Positions 37,301 to 44,891 of a DNA stretch of 64,000 nucleotides are shown here, piece by piece. The DNA comes from a virus. The translations under genes were made by a program, and so were the position numbers. The stretch covers positions 89,501-153,500 of IMG/VR virus record IMGVR_UViG_3300033153_007754; one strand, 5' to 3'. The number at the start of each line of letters is the position of its first letter. Positions within the stretch are counted from its first letter, which is position 1. The notes beneath the pieces are model-generated. The model was not told where the DNA came from. It made no database searches and saw nothing but the letters and a program-made list of their open reading frames with translations.

Positions 37301-37441
37301 GAATTGGAATATTTTACCCTCAATTTTTTCAAAATTATCATCTAATATTTTTTTTGGGTTAAAATCGGTAAAGAAATCATTAAATTGGTCGTAATCATCC
37401 AAATTAACCATTTCAAATAAAAATTCATTATTATGCTTCAT
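34307..37441 (-). CDS. Large multi-domain tail-module protein
   Basis: About 1044 residues, start at the ATG nine bases after GAGG. Domain order: helical 1-165; a small module GTWMWVSGDTYKHKNKIKSF with FGFRWGGKRKAWYL (about 212-252), known as a standalone module in other phage and plasmid proteins; a Pro/Thr-rich linker (about 262-310, PVKPIEPVTVTQPSEPEIKA); a helical region 320-830; a beta-rich C-terminus. Located between baseplate-tube and tail-tube genes, so probably virion-associated, perhaps injected or a baseplate component. Not the usual tape-measure pattern. No family assigned. Confidence 0.65.
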   Translation of the reverse strand: MKHNNEFLFEMVNLDDYDQFNDFFTDFNPKKILDDNFEKIEGKIFQFMGGKLPETELNVLYTNLNDYLTQDEVYDYFAMLSLSDVSVTPENVENVGKFLQIHMENIGDSNIDKFYRDITYSDLFFNTLKAQKKLLKDSFPDANIYNSLFKSDIENWKVEAPIEDTEEVVITDVPDANIDASGLNTDELSQKQWEAYKGLKNLDGLEIKLDGTWMWVSGDTYKHKNKIKSFGFRWGGKRKAWYLVDKTPRIVEPEEDIAKELETPVKPIEPVTVTQPSEPEIKAPSPATIPTPSTPLDTPEKADDVELKSVDNKGHLLDTYSFGYLIQMFENPFDDEVRKVEEIKELLMKDINQLAVVLNRLVTYGIQEWGDYHVLPNAKKFVDKANDKGWFGDTHISLANILLNGVKNGLVDLRTIVQATNIAEMFFHKNSSIMDWNDMHVFSKFKKYFRKINSETGDLFDRISDSTRLSDDVYPYLKFFRKKSNDFKTYLAAFSHIGFGDFLTKHVLPNITEKNYKEYIEFAYENSNDMGALFGIGLYPFIDLRYDDVIKTGRKYGFDKLDKKVGFTSQYRNKMLSNGLRNFVVSQPHVAKYVLMGKNAGLIDSNFAEMIIEVSDLYFDVDEKQEIIMILLGSISDDKGVEIFDASFMDTVDKYHPADAFDESYGIFSGNNKLADKFIKKHDLAIRSDNNFLHVFDFQRIRKDLIKNSVISQKEGTLFFEKFLKMLIDNIVRHNNSVVEHEGALKRDYRFSSLITGLYKGATKIAIFNALKYWYKKDENFYDEIGPYIRNSTFSPTENLVTDIESKIVVSMGEEGTDFIIDGILDEVKGVKNKITNKSDIVTLIGDLSDLNGTWRDGKSKTGKGFPFVFDSRDGTISQYDYPVTEINKTYSLNFMANEGDYDNFEPISGENVLSVNMLLKRAKKTDANLYNLSFTMFVNDEKTILKANKLPLHKVLSYMEPILEFVYGAELSEIEDLGIGKRDKFIRMIEQMFYFYLNNGKKETDKGNYLVKRKFDFKYINPDENTLNRTDYNVVIDTVEKFK

Positions 37442-38438
37442 TATCATTTCCCTCATCAATAATTTCTTTATAGTCTTTTAAAAATTCTTTTAAATAATAT
37501 CTATCATTTTCCTTTAATTTAATACTTAAATCTTGCACTATACTACTACTATCATAGAAAAACTGTCTACCTTCAGGGGATTTATTAAGTCTTACATTCT
37601 CTATTTTCATTAAATTATAATTCATAATTAATACATCATTTACATATACTTTTGCTTTAACAGACAAAGGGTATTCTATTCCATGTGTACTTCTATCATC
37701 AGGATAAGAATACATTTGAAATTTACTTAATATTTTTTTTACTATTTCGATTTCTTTTGTTGTTGTTGGAATCAACCTAAAATCAAATTCAGGTTCCCTT
37801 CTCGCAATATCATTAAATTTCAAATAATCAGAATCGATTTTTGGATTTATACCTTTAAAAGATTTCAACATTTCATGTGCATCAGCCAGTTTACCAGCAA
37901 CCGAACCAATGGCTTTACCAACTTTAGGTATTAAATTAAATAAATTAGATTTCGCCAATTTCTTCATTCCAATATCTTTTAATAAGTCTTCTTTTTTCAT
38001 TAAAACATCAATCAAACCTTCATTTTCAGTTTTATTTTTTAATAAATTTGCAACCATCCCTATTAAACCAGCATCTTCAACACTCCAATCTAAATCGATA
38101 CTATTTATAATTTCCATATCAACAGGAAAAAACAATAAAATCCTATCATAAATTTCAATTTTTGGTATAAATATTTCTTTAATAATATCTTTATTTTTGG
38201 TGTTTTTTTTGATTACTTCTTGACCACAACTTTCATAGTTAGCTTTTTTATTAGGATTCGTTTTAGTAACAAATTTAACAGCTTCAAGACCTAGTTCTTT
38301 TAAACTATCAATGCTTACTTTTTTTTCAGAAACATTTTTATAAAAAGTAAATTCAATATAAGTTCCACCATCACTAACATTCTCAGGAAATTCCAGTAAC
38401 GTTTTATCTTTGATTTTTTCAGGTTGTTTTTTCGCCAT
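37431..38438 (-). CDS. Baseplate tail-tube junction protein, gp48/gp54-like
   Basis: 335 residues. The middle AGKLADAHEMLKSFKGINPK, then PEFDFRLIPTTTKEIEIVKKILSKF and YPLSVKAKVYVNDVLIMNY, follow the tube-initiator pattern of T4 gp54/gp48, which cap the baseplate and start the tail tube. Adjacent to the tail tube and large protein. Overlaps the next gene by about 11 bases. A box CATAAATAACTT lies at 38464-38475. Assignment moderate. Confidence 0.6.
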   Translation of the reverse strand: MAKKQPEKIKDKTLLEFPENVSDGGTYIEFTFYKNVSEKKVSIDSLKELGLEAVKFVTKTNPNKKANYESCGQEVIKKNTKNKDIIKEIFIPKIEIYDRILLFFPVDMEIINSIDLDWSVEDAGLIGMVANLLKNKTENEGLIDVLMKKEDLLKDIGMKKLAKSNLFNLIPKVGKAIGSVAGKLADAHEMLKSFKGINPKIDSDYLKFNDIARREPEFDFRLIPTTTKEIEIVKKILSKFQMYSYPDDRSTHGIEYPLSVKAKVYVNDVLIMNYNLMKIENVRLNKSPEGRQFFYDSSSIVQDLSIKLKENDRYYLKEFLKDYKEIIDEGNDNEA

Positions 38439-38523
38439 ACAATATAACCTTATTGCAATTAATAAAGTTATTTATGTTTTTTTTAGGGGATTGCTTTTTA
38501 TTTCACAATAATAAAAAAATATA

Positions 38524-38552
38524 TTGCAAAACTAAATTGTATGCGTTATAAT
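38524..38552 (+). promoter_or_regulatory. Promoter of the CRISPR-Cas operon
   Basis: TTGCAA (38524-38529), 17 bases, TATAAT (38547-38552), 38 bases before the cas6 start. The operon therefore has its own host-type promoter, facing away from the tail module. Confidence 0.75.
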
Positions 38553-38589
38553 GTGTACGTTGATTAACCACCTTTTTTGAGGTATAAAC

Positions 38590-39282
38590 ATGAAGATTTC
38601 AATAAAATTTAAGTTCACAATACAAATGGATGAATACTGGATAAGCAAACAATACAGAAGAGGTATCGTATCTCTTTTAAAAGATTTATTTGATTCTGCT
38701 GGAATTGATTTATTTAAAACAAACCAGAGAAAGCCGTATACGTTTTCAGTCAAATTCCCTAAATTCGATAAAACAACCAAAACCAATTTCATAACTAGTG
38801 AAAATTGGTTTTGGGTAAACTTTTCAGCTTATGATGATGCAATAGCAAAAAGTATAAAGTCTGAAATATATAAGATTAAATTTTTATCTGCCTTTGGTAA
38901 AGAAATATATGTAGATAAAGTAACTATTAAAGAACAAGATATAATTACAAAAAATGTTATTTTATTTAAAACATTTTCTCCTATTTTAGTAAAGGATGAA
39001 AATGGTAAAAGATTTTTAAATGATTTTAATAAAGATGTTTTTAAACAAAGGTTAATTACCAATATTAAAAATGGATATGAACAATTCACCACCGAAAAAG
39101 CAGGAAGGGTTGATGTATCTTTTAAAAAAGGTAATATGACTGTTGCTGAAACTTATGGTGGTGAAATAGGTTATAAAGGAATCATTAAACTTTTTGCACA
39201 TTCTGATGTTTTACAATTTGTTTATGAAAGTGGAATTGGAAATAAAACAGGCCAAGGCTACGGAATGTTGGAGATATTATGA
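38590..39282 (+). CDS. cas6: Cas6 family pre-crRNA endonuclease
   Basis: 230 residues, start after GAGGTATAAAC. Double-RRM RAMP fold: an N-terminal MKISIKFKFTIQ strand, and the C-terminal glycine-rich GIGNKTGQGYGMLEI that defines Cas6. Cas6 cuts CRISPR repeats and hands crRNA to the effector. Its only His is in LFAHSDVLQF (near residue 204), not at the N-terminal position of the usual catalytic His, so activity may rely on other residues or be lost. First gene of the operon, overlapping the next by four bases (ATGA). Confidence 0.85.
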   Translation: MKISIKFKFTIQMDEYWISKQYRRGIVSLLKDLFDSAGIDLFKTNQRKPYTFSVKFPKFDKTTKTNFITSENWFWVNFSAYDDAIAKSIKSEIYKIKFLSAFGKEIYVDKVTIKEQDIITKNVILFKTFSPILVKDENGKRFLNDFNKDVFKQRLITNIKNGYEQFTTEKAGRVDVSFKKGNMTVAETYGGEIGYKGIIKLFAHSDVLQFVYESGIGNKTGQGYGMLEIL

Positions 39283-39911
39283 AAACTATTAAATTTATAT
39301 CAAAACATCTAACCAAACTGGATTCTGATGTTAGTGGTAAATGTGCTATTTGTGGGGAAGAACATATTGGTTTCAAACTAAAAAAAGTTCTTTCAGCGAA
39401 TTTTAATGATTGGAAATACATCAAAGATGGTAGTACAAAACATGTTTGTGTTGATTGCCAAAGTTGCTTGGGTTCTAAAAACTTTGATGGAAAAGCATTA
39501 AGAAATTATTCTGTTATTATTACAAAAAAAGAAATTAAAAAAATTAAAAGGTCTGACATATTAGAAGTCATTAGAAATCCATTAAAAGAATTTGTTATTA
39601 TAGTTAATTTTTCTCAAAAAAAACACGCTTTTTGGGATGCAAAAATAAATAACAATAAAAGACACACATATATAGCAACAGACAAGGGAAGTTATATTTT
39701 AAATAATAAAAACTTTTTAGAACTATACAATGATTTATTTACATTGTATGAAATGAAAATAAGTAAAACTGAAATGAGGAGTGGAAAATACAATTTTATA
39801 AATTTAATGAAAAACAATAATATTTTTGATATTGATAATAAAATAAAAAAACAACGAGGTACAAACAATTTTGATTTTGCCATTTGGTTGTTACATAAGG
39901 AGGAAAAATGA
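39279..39911 (+). CDS. csf1: Csf1-like (type IV Cas8-like) protein
   Basis: 210 residues with a four-cysteine zinc site: Cys22/Cys25 (KCAICGEEH) and Cys57/Cys60 (HVCVDCQSC, with Cys63 nearby). In type IV systems Csf1 is the large-subunit replacement with such a zinc finger near the N-terminus. The C-terminal two thirds are Lys-rich helices and strands. Placement between cas6 and csf2 and overlapping starts support the call. Could be another zinc-binding Cas protein. Confidence 0.65.
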   Translation: MKTIKFISKHLTKLDSDVSGKCAICGEEHIGFKLKKVLSANFNDWKYIKDGSTKHVCVDCQSCLGSKNFDGKALRNYSVIITKKEIKKIKRSDILEVIRNPLKEFVIIVNFSQKKHAFWDAKINNNKRHTYIATDKGSYILNNKNFLELYNDLFTLYEMKISKTEMRSGKYNFINLMKNNNIFDIDNKIKKQRGTNNFDFAIWLLHKEEK

Positions 39912-41110
39912 TTAAAGTAGATTACAATTTTACAACAACAACACCAGTTCACACAGGGGCCGACACTAATATGGGAACACTAAAGTCTTTAAGAAGACAG
40001 AAGGTTATATTAAAAAAGGCAAAGACTGAAAAAACAAAATACAACACTGAAATGAGAAGGGAAGCATTAAGAGATATTCTTTTTGCAGTTTATAGTAAAA
40101 TTGATAAAGACCAAATTAAAGGAAAAAGATTAATGAAGATTTGGGATGAATTTCATTCCAAAGTTTTACAAGCTGCAACAGCATCAAATAAAATTCAGTT
40201 CTTAAACCGATTATCTCAACTTTGGGATATTAAATCGATTGATGACACCCTGATTTTACAACATTTGGACTATATGTCAGACAGTGAATTATTACAAACT
40301 GTGAGAGACGAAAGCATTTATCTTGTTTTATCTGTTAGAAAATTAAGAGATGACAAAAAGAATAAAGTAAAGAAGACAAAAAATAATCTATTTAGTAACA
40401 TTGAAGAAAAAAAAGAGGTTGAAATTAAAAAATATTATGACCTTGTTCCAGCAATTTCAGGGAATTCAATTAGAGGTATTTTAAGAAGAATTTCCATGAA
40501 GGATTTTGTTGATAGGGTTGGTATAACAAAACTACCAAAAGACTTGTATCATATTCTATTTACTGGTGGAGTACTAGATAGTTCAACCCAATTTGAAAAC
40601 TTAGATAGAAGAGAATCTTTTATAAAAAATAACCCACTTGTAGCCGTTTTTGGTTCTGCTATTGGAAATATGACAATTGAAGGTTTATTATCTGTTGGAT
40701 GGGCTTACCCAAAATGTTTAGAGATGGGTACAAGTGATAAATCTTACTGGACTTATCTTGATACAGTTTTTCAAACAAGAAGGGATGATTCAGAAATTCA
40801 ACACTTTTTGGAATTAGAACAAGGGCATCCTGGAACATCACAAATGAAATATGAATATGAGGTTTTTGCAACAGGAACACCTTTTACACATGCATTTAGA
40901 TTCATGGAACTTGATGATATTACAACATCAGCTTTTTGGAGGGTATTGGAGTTATTTAAAGAAAACAGTAGTATTGGTGGAATGAAAGCAATTGGTAACT
41001 CATATATAGATTTATCAGAAATCAAAATACCAAAAAATGCAAGTAAATTATATTTGGATTATTTAGAAAAAAATAAAAAAACAATAAAAGATTTTTTCGG
41101 GAACTTATAA
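39908..41110 (+). CDS. csf2: Csf2, type IV Cas7 backbone protein
   Basis: 400 residues. Would coat the crRNA as the repeating backbone of the effector. YNFTTTTPVHTGADTNMGTL at the start and PAISGNSIRGILRR at residues 181-194 are the RAMP motifs of Cas7/Csf2, and SSIGGMKAIGNSYIDL near residue 360 is the late Gly-rich loop. Residues about 28-165 are a charged helical insertion. Strong AAGGAGG site inside the csf1 end. Adjacent csf1, csf3 and cysH-like genes fix the type. Confidence 0.82.
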   Translation: MIKVDYNFTTTTPVHTGADTNMGTLKSLRRQKVILKKAKTEKTKYNTEMRREALRDILFAVYSKIDKDQIKGKRLMKIWDEFHSKVLQAATASNKIQFLNRLSQLWDIKSIDDTLILQHLDYMSDSELLQTVRDESIYLVLSVRKLRDDKKNKVKKTKNNLFSNIEEKKEVEIKKYYDLVPAISGNSIRGILRRISMKDFVDRVGITKLPKDLYHILFTGGVLDSSTQFENLDRRESFIKNNPLVAVFGSAIGNMTIEGLLSVGWAYPKCLEMGTSDKSYWTYLDTVFQTRRDDSEIQHFLELEQGHPGTSQMKYEYEVFATGTPFTHAFRFMELDDITTSAFWRVLELFKENSSIGGMKAIGNSYIDLSEIKIPKNASKLYLDYLEKNKKTIKDFFGNL

Positions 41111-41838
41111 TGTTTTATTCAGAAAAACAACTTAATTATAAAATAGATGGTGCAATTAAAACAATTAATACAGCATTGGAACAAGTAGCAAATCCATACA
41201 TTGCTTGTAGTTGGGGAAAAGATAGCATTGTGATGTTATGGTTAATAAGAAAAATTGACAAGAATATCCCAGTTGTTTACATGAATTCTAATTACTCATT
41301 TCCAGATAATTATGAATTCAGAGATAGGATGTTAAAAGAATGGAATATAAAACATTATATTGAACTTCCACCCGTTTCTGATTATAAAGAAATAGTTGAA
41401 ACTTTTGGTTTACCTGGTATTTCCAGAAAATCACAAGACCAAGAAAAAGTTGTTTCTAAATTAAAAAAACAATTAAGACCTGAAATTAAAGAATTTGATT
41501 CAGTGTTTTTAGGTATAAGAGCATCTGAAAGTAGGGCAAGACAAAATATGATAAGATATTCAGGTAAAATAAACACCCTAAAAAATGGAATTACAAAAAT
41601 AATGCCAATTGCAGACTGGACTTTCAAAGAAATGTGGCAAATTGTAAAGGAAAATAATATACCAATGAATACCATATATTCAAAAGATAAATTTTCATCA
41701 CCTGAATGGATAAGAAATTCAGGAATACTATCAACTGATGGGGCTTCGTCTGGAAAAATACAATGGATTAAATATTATTATCCAGCAATTTACAGAAAGT
41801 TATCAGTTGATTATCCGGAGGTAAAAGGGTATGTATAA
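41110..41838 (+). CDS. cysH: CysH-like PP-loop protein of the CRISPR operon
   Basis: 242 residues. YIACSWGKDSIVMLWLI carries the PP-loop (SWGKDS, residues 34-39) that binds ATP or PAPS, and FLGIRASESRARQNMI is the conserved Arg motif of the PAPS-reductase family. The C-terminal ECGLH-type catalytic Cys motif of true reductases is absent. CysH-like proteins are a known accessory of type IV-B CRISPR loci. Inserted between csf2 and csf3, overlapping both (one and eight bases), so translation is coupled. Role unknown. Confidence 0.85.
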   Translation: MFYSEKQLNYKIDGAIKTINTALEQVANPYIACSWGKDSIVMLWLIRKIDKNIPVVYMNSNYSFPDNYEFRDRMLKEWNIKHYIELPPVSDYKEIVETFGLPGISRKSQDQEKVVSKLKKQLRPEIKEFDSVFLGIRASESRARQNMIRYSGKINTLKNGITKIMPIADWTFKEMWQIVKENNIPMNTIYSKDKFSSPEWIRNSGILSTDGASSGKIQWIKYYYPAIYRKLSVDYPEVKGYV

Positions 41839-42466
41839 GATAACATTTAAAATGGTTTCACCTGTTGTTTTAATGGATAATGTCACCTTTGATTCAATAC
41901 TTGCATATTGTGTATATAGTCATTATAGAAAAATTACTGATATTAAAACATCTGGTGGAAAAGAAATTGATGAAAGCAAACAAGACATACCAGTAACAAA
42001 ACATAAGGATGGTTTTTATCTTGCCAGTTGGGATATTACAACAGAAGAACACGAAAGTGTTGAAAGATGGCGGAAAAGATGGGATAACACAAATGATAGA
42101 CTTGCTGATTTTAAAAAAGCAAAAAGAAAAATAGACACTGCACGAGGTAAATATAAATCATATGATATGCCAATTGTAGTAAAAAGCATTGATGAAATAA
42201 GTTTTTATTTTAAATCAAAGGAGGTGGGAAAAGTAAGTTTTTTCATAAATAACTACCTTGTTGGGATTGGTAAGAAAGTTAAAATGGGGTATGGATGGTT
42301 TTCTGGGTTTGAAATAGAAAAAGTAAAAGATAGTGATGTTTTATATTATAGACCAACACCCAAAAACTTTAAATCACCACTTAAAACGATTGATGGTTTT
42401 GGTGGAATTAAACCACCATATTGGCACAATCAACAAGACATAAAAATTCCATCACTACATTTCTAA
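41831..42466 (+). CDS. csf3: Csf3, type IV Cas5 protein
   Basis: 211 residues. RAMP protein: YKITFKMVSPVVLMDNVTFD at the N-terminus and the Gly-rich loop LVGIGKKVKMGYGWFSGFEI near residue 150. Csf3 caps the 5' handle of the crRNA in type IV complexes. Start follows GGAGG within the cysH-like gene. Last gene of the operon, with no helicase, Cas11, adaptation genes or array after it. Confidence 0.78.
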   Translation: MYKITFKMVSPVVLMDNVTFDSILAYCVYSHYRKITDIKTSGGKEIDESKQDIPVTKHKDGFYLASWDITTEEHESVERWRKRWDNTNDRLADFKKAKRKIDTARGKYKSYDMPIVVKSIDEISFYFKSKEVGKVSFFINNYLVGIGKKVKMGYGWFSGFEIEKVKDSDVLYYRPTPKNFKSPLKTIDGFGGIKPPYWHNQQDIKIPSLHF

Positions 42467-42559
42467 ACCAAAAAACAATTTTAATTTATTAAAAATCAAG
42501 TGAATTTTCTTTAATATATTATTTCTTTAAAATATTATATTGTGGGGATTGGATGTAAT

Positions 42560-42586
42560 GGTTTTAATTAATATATATTAATACCA
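42560..42586. terminator. AT-rich palindrome between convergent genes
   Basis: GGTTTTAATTAATATATATTAATACC can fold on itself and lies where the csf operon and the oppositely oriented gene meet. Possible bidirectional stop, weak because the stem is A/T only. Confidence 0.35.
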
Positions 42587-43033
42587 ACTTAATTCAACAC
42601 TTTCAGTGTTAATTTTTAAAAGATACAGTCCGTCTATACTGTATCCTGCTGAAATATTAGTAAAGTCCAGACCAACTTTATAAAGTACTTTTGCCACAGC
42701 TTGTTCTAAGTCACACACCGGAAAAGAATAACTTAGTGTTCCCATATTTTCTTCAAGCAACATATGCAGAAGTTTTTCTTCAAATTCTTCCTGCAATGAA
42801 TTGAAAACCACCATCTTACTAAAATATTTATTTATATCCTCACCCCTTCTAAGGTGGGGTGTAAAGTCTTCCATGAATTCCCACATTGGTAAAACAATAA
42901 TGCCTTCAAATTCTTCAGGTTTTTTTTCTTTAAAACCACCAAATTTAGCAACTTTGTTATAATTATGTGACAGAACCTCTTTACCTGCTTGCGTTAAATG
43001 TAGTTTTATTTTTCCATTTAATGAAAATTCCAT
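42578..43033 (-). CDS. Unknown phage protein
   Basis: About 151 residues, start at the ATG after AAGGAGAATAAA. IKLHLTQAGKEVLSHNYNK near the start is a 'KL.LT..G...L' winged-helix-like opening shared with the next upstream gene (KMVLTEEGRKLVLKHLNN), so the two may be distant relatives. C-terminal half acidic. Function unknown. Confidence 0.65.
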   Translation of the reverse strand: MEFSLNGKIKLHLTQAGKEVLSHNYNKVAKFGGFKEKKPEEFEGIIVLPMWEFMEDFTPHLRRGEDINKYFSKMVVFNSLQEEFEEKLLHMLLEENMGTLSYSFPVCDLEQAVAKVLYKVGLDFTNISAGYSIDGLYLLKINTESVELSWY

Positions 43034-43052
43034 TTTATTCTCCTTATTATTA

Positions 43053-43301
43053 TTAATTATTAACAATTTCAAATTCCCCATTAAGAATATATTTAGAGAA
43101 ACCAACCCTAGTATCTCTTTCAGCCCCAAATATAAATAAAAAAGTTGAAAAATTCATGTCTACATTTTCATCAACTTCACTTTGTGTTGGTAAACCTTCG
43201 TTTACCGCATCATTATTTAAATGTTTCAGTACTAGTTTCCTGCCTTCTTCTGTCAACACCATTTTTACAATTGTTTTTATATTTACCTTTGTGTTACACA
43301 T
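43053..43301 (-). CDS. Unknown small protein
   Basis: 82 residues, start after AGGAGGATGGT. VKMVLTEEGRKLVLKHLNND resembles the start of the next gene. Driven by its own sigma70-like promoter with hairpin leader, in operon with the downstream gene. Confidence 0.65.
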   Translation of the reverse strand: MCNTKVNIKTIVKMVLTEEGRKLVLKHLNNDAVNEGLPTQSEVDENVDMNFSTFLFIFGAERDTRVGFSKYILNGEFEIVNN

Positions 43302-43311
43302 ACCATCCTCC

Positions 43312-43371
43312 TATGGGTTGTGGCTTAATTGCCATCTATCTACAATATACGGATTTTTTCGGATTTGTCAA
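43312..43371 (-). promoter_or_regulatory. Sigma70-like promoter with hairpin leader
   Basis: TTGACA (43366-43371), 16 bases, TATATT (43344-43349), then TGGC AATTAA GCCA before the ribosome-binding site, almost identical to the modules at 14.9-16.0 kb. Confidence 0.85.
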
Positions 43372-43523
43372 GTGTTTTTTTTTAATTTTTTTTGAAATGT
43401 GCTTTTTTTTCTATTTAACTACTCAATTAATTTTTGGTTGTATTGTTTAATTCTATTAAGTTAATCTTAGGTATTTTAGGGTACATAAACAATATATCAT
43501 AATCAATAAAGATATATTCTTTC

Positions 43524-43675
43524 ACTGGTACTTATGTAGAATGGAATAAATTTAAACTTTTCATTATATATATCCATTATTCATTCTCCACTTTAATCAA
43601 GACAGGTTTTTGTCGTAATCTTAATGGTGTATCTGCTAACATATAAACACCATTCCATTCTACATAAGTACCAGT
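43524..43675. repeat. 24-bp perfect inverted repeat (43524-43547 and 43652-43675)
   Basis: The right arm encodes TGTYVEWN in the C-terminal part of the lipoprotein, and the left arm lies beyond its stop codon in the opposite direction, 104 bases away. The repeat can form a hairpin or act as an inversion point. No recombinase is adjacent. Confidence 0.8.
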
Positions 43676-44086
43676 AGTTGTGAAAAAGAAAACACCATCA
43701 CCATTACTACCATAACTACCATCTTCAGCGGGTGATGGTAAGGCAATTGCACCATGTCCACCGCTATTCCTTCTTTGTGGGTTTGTTATTTGAGAATTAA
43801 CAGAGCTTACTTTACCTTCTATTGTGAAATTCGCAACAACACTACCCTTATCTATTAAATATATAAATGCAACTTTAACCCTATTATTCCAAAGCTTAGT
43901 TCTTTTGTTGATTTGGTAACGTTCTAAAGACCAATTTAATGTTACAGGTGGTTGTATCTTAAGAAGTGTACTTTGGTTTTTGGCAACCAATTCTTCTTCA
44001 TCTTCAGCATATCCGTCATCACACCCCATTGTAAATAATATACTTAATAAAAGCATAATTAAAACACCAATTTTTAAACTTTTCAT
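43577..44086 (-). CDS. Lipoprotein
   Basis: 169 residues. Signal peptide KSLKIGVLIMLLLSILFTMGC with lipobox and Cys22 as lipid site, then Asp/Glu-rich linker. The body shows WSLERYQINKRTKLWNN, GKVSSVNSQ and GSYGSNGDGVFFFTTTGTYV, a pattern I recall from small phage/plasmid lipoproteins of unknown function. Anchored in the envelope, it may act in superinfection exclusion. The C-terminus is covered by a 24-bp inverted repeat arm. Confidence 0.75.
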   Translation of the reverse strand: MKSLKIGVLIMLLLSILFTMGCDDGYAEDEEELVAKNQSTLLKIQPPVTLNWSLERYQINKRTKLWNNRVKVAFIYLIDKGSVVANFTIEGKVSSVNSQITNPQRRNSGGHGAIALPSPAEDGSYGSNGDGVFFFTTTGTYVEWNGVYMLADTPLRLRQKPVLIKVENE

Positions 44087-44095
44087 ATGGAACTC

Positions 44096-44488
44096 CTATA
44101 AATTATCCATGTTAATAGATGGTAATAATCCATTTTTAAATATTTTTTTATGAACCATTTTTGATTTTGCATTGTAATCACCAATAGCACCATTTAAGCG
44201 ATAACGAATGCCATCAGCAATAGAATATAATCTTATTAACTCTTCCTTATCAGCCCTATCATTTTTATCAAAAATCTTTTTAAAATCATTCAATCTTTTT
44301 TCAGCGTGTTCATGATTCTTCTTTAATACTTTAATATCTTCAGATTGCTGTTTGAAATATTCATAATTATAGATAGCCATATCACTATCAAGAACCTTTT
44401 TTGTGACTCCATAAGTAGAATCACAAGCAATATCACACCCTGTTACAAACATTAGTGCAAATAGTATTAATAACAATTTCTTTAACAT
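44096..44488 (-). CDS. Lipoprotein
   Basis: 130 residues. Signal peptide KKLLLILFALMFVTGC with lipobox at Cys18, then a helical, Lys/Asp-rich mature domain (YFKQQSEDIKVLKKNHEHAEK). Followed directly by the other lipoprotein gene. Envelope protein of unknown role. Confidence 0.7.
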   Translation of the reverse strand: MLKKLLLILFALMFVTGCDIACDSTYGVTKKVLDSDMAIYNYEYFKQQSEDIKVLKKNHEHAEKRLNDFKKIFDKNDRADKEELIRLYSIADGIRYRLNGAIGDYNAKSKMVHKKIFKNGLLPSINMDNL

Positions 44489-44883
44489 TTTACCTCCATT
44501 TTTTCATTTTTTAAAATCCTATAATCCTTATCAATTTTATGATAAGAATCAAATATATTAAATTGCATTTTAAAAGCAGCAACCACCAAACCATGACGCA
44601 ATGAATAGTTTACAACATATAGTTCTGATGCTGATTTATATAATCCCCTTACACTTATTTTATTACTATTTAATAATTTTTTTTGTTTTTTTGTTATTGG
44701 TATTAAACACCTTTGTTCAGTTCCATTTTCTATTGCTATTAAATAAGATAAATATTCGGAATTGTCTTTCATATTTAATTCAACAACTAAATCATGTAGT
44801 ATTGTAAAATCAAATGTTTCTTGTATAAATAAATCGAATTCTTTTTCAATTTTATAATCGGTAATATCTCTTATTAAATCCAT
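44482..44883 (-). CDS. Unknown protein
   Basis: About 133 residues, start at the second ATG after GGGGTATG. Acidic N-terminus, beta-rich end. Its stop overlaps the start of the lipoprotein gene, so they are coupled. Function unknown. Confidence 0.55.
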   Translation of the reverse strand: MDLIRDITDYKIEKEFDLFIQETFDFTILHDLVVELNMKDNSEYLSYLIAIENGTEQRCLIPITKKQKKLLNSNKISVRGLYKSASELYVVNYSLRHGLVVAAFKMQFNIFDSYHKIDKDYRILKNEKMEVKC

Positions 44884-44891
44884 CATACCCC

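Noticed and set aside
42467-42577. Possible CRISPR repeat behind csf3
   Set aside because: Only one copy of any GC-containing word is present, with no spacing pattern. It is an AT-rich intergenic end with a palindrome, not an array.
43145-43450. Hydrophobic + strand frames opposite the promoter and the small gene at 43053
   Set aside because: They lie antisense to a real gene and its promoter; Leu/Phe/His-rich composition is typical of such shadows.
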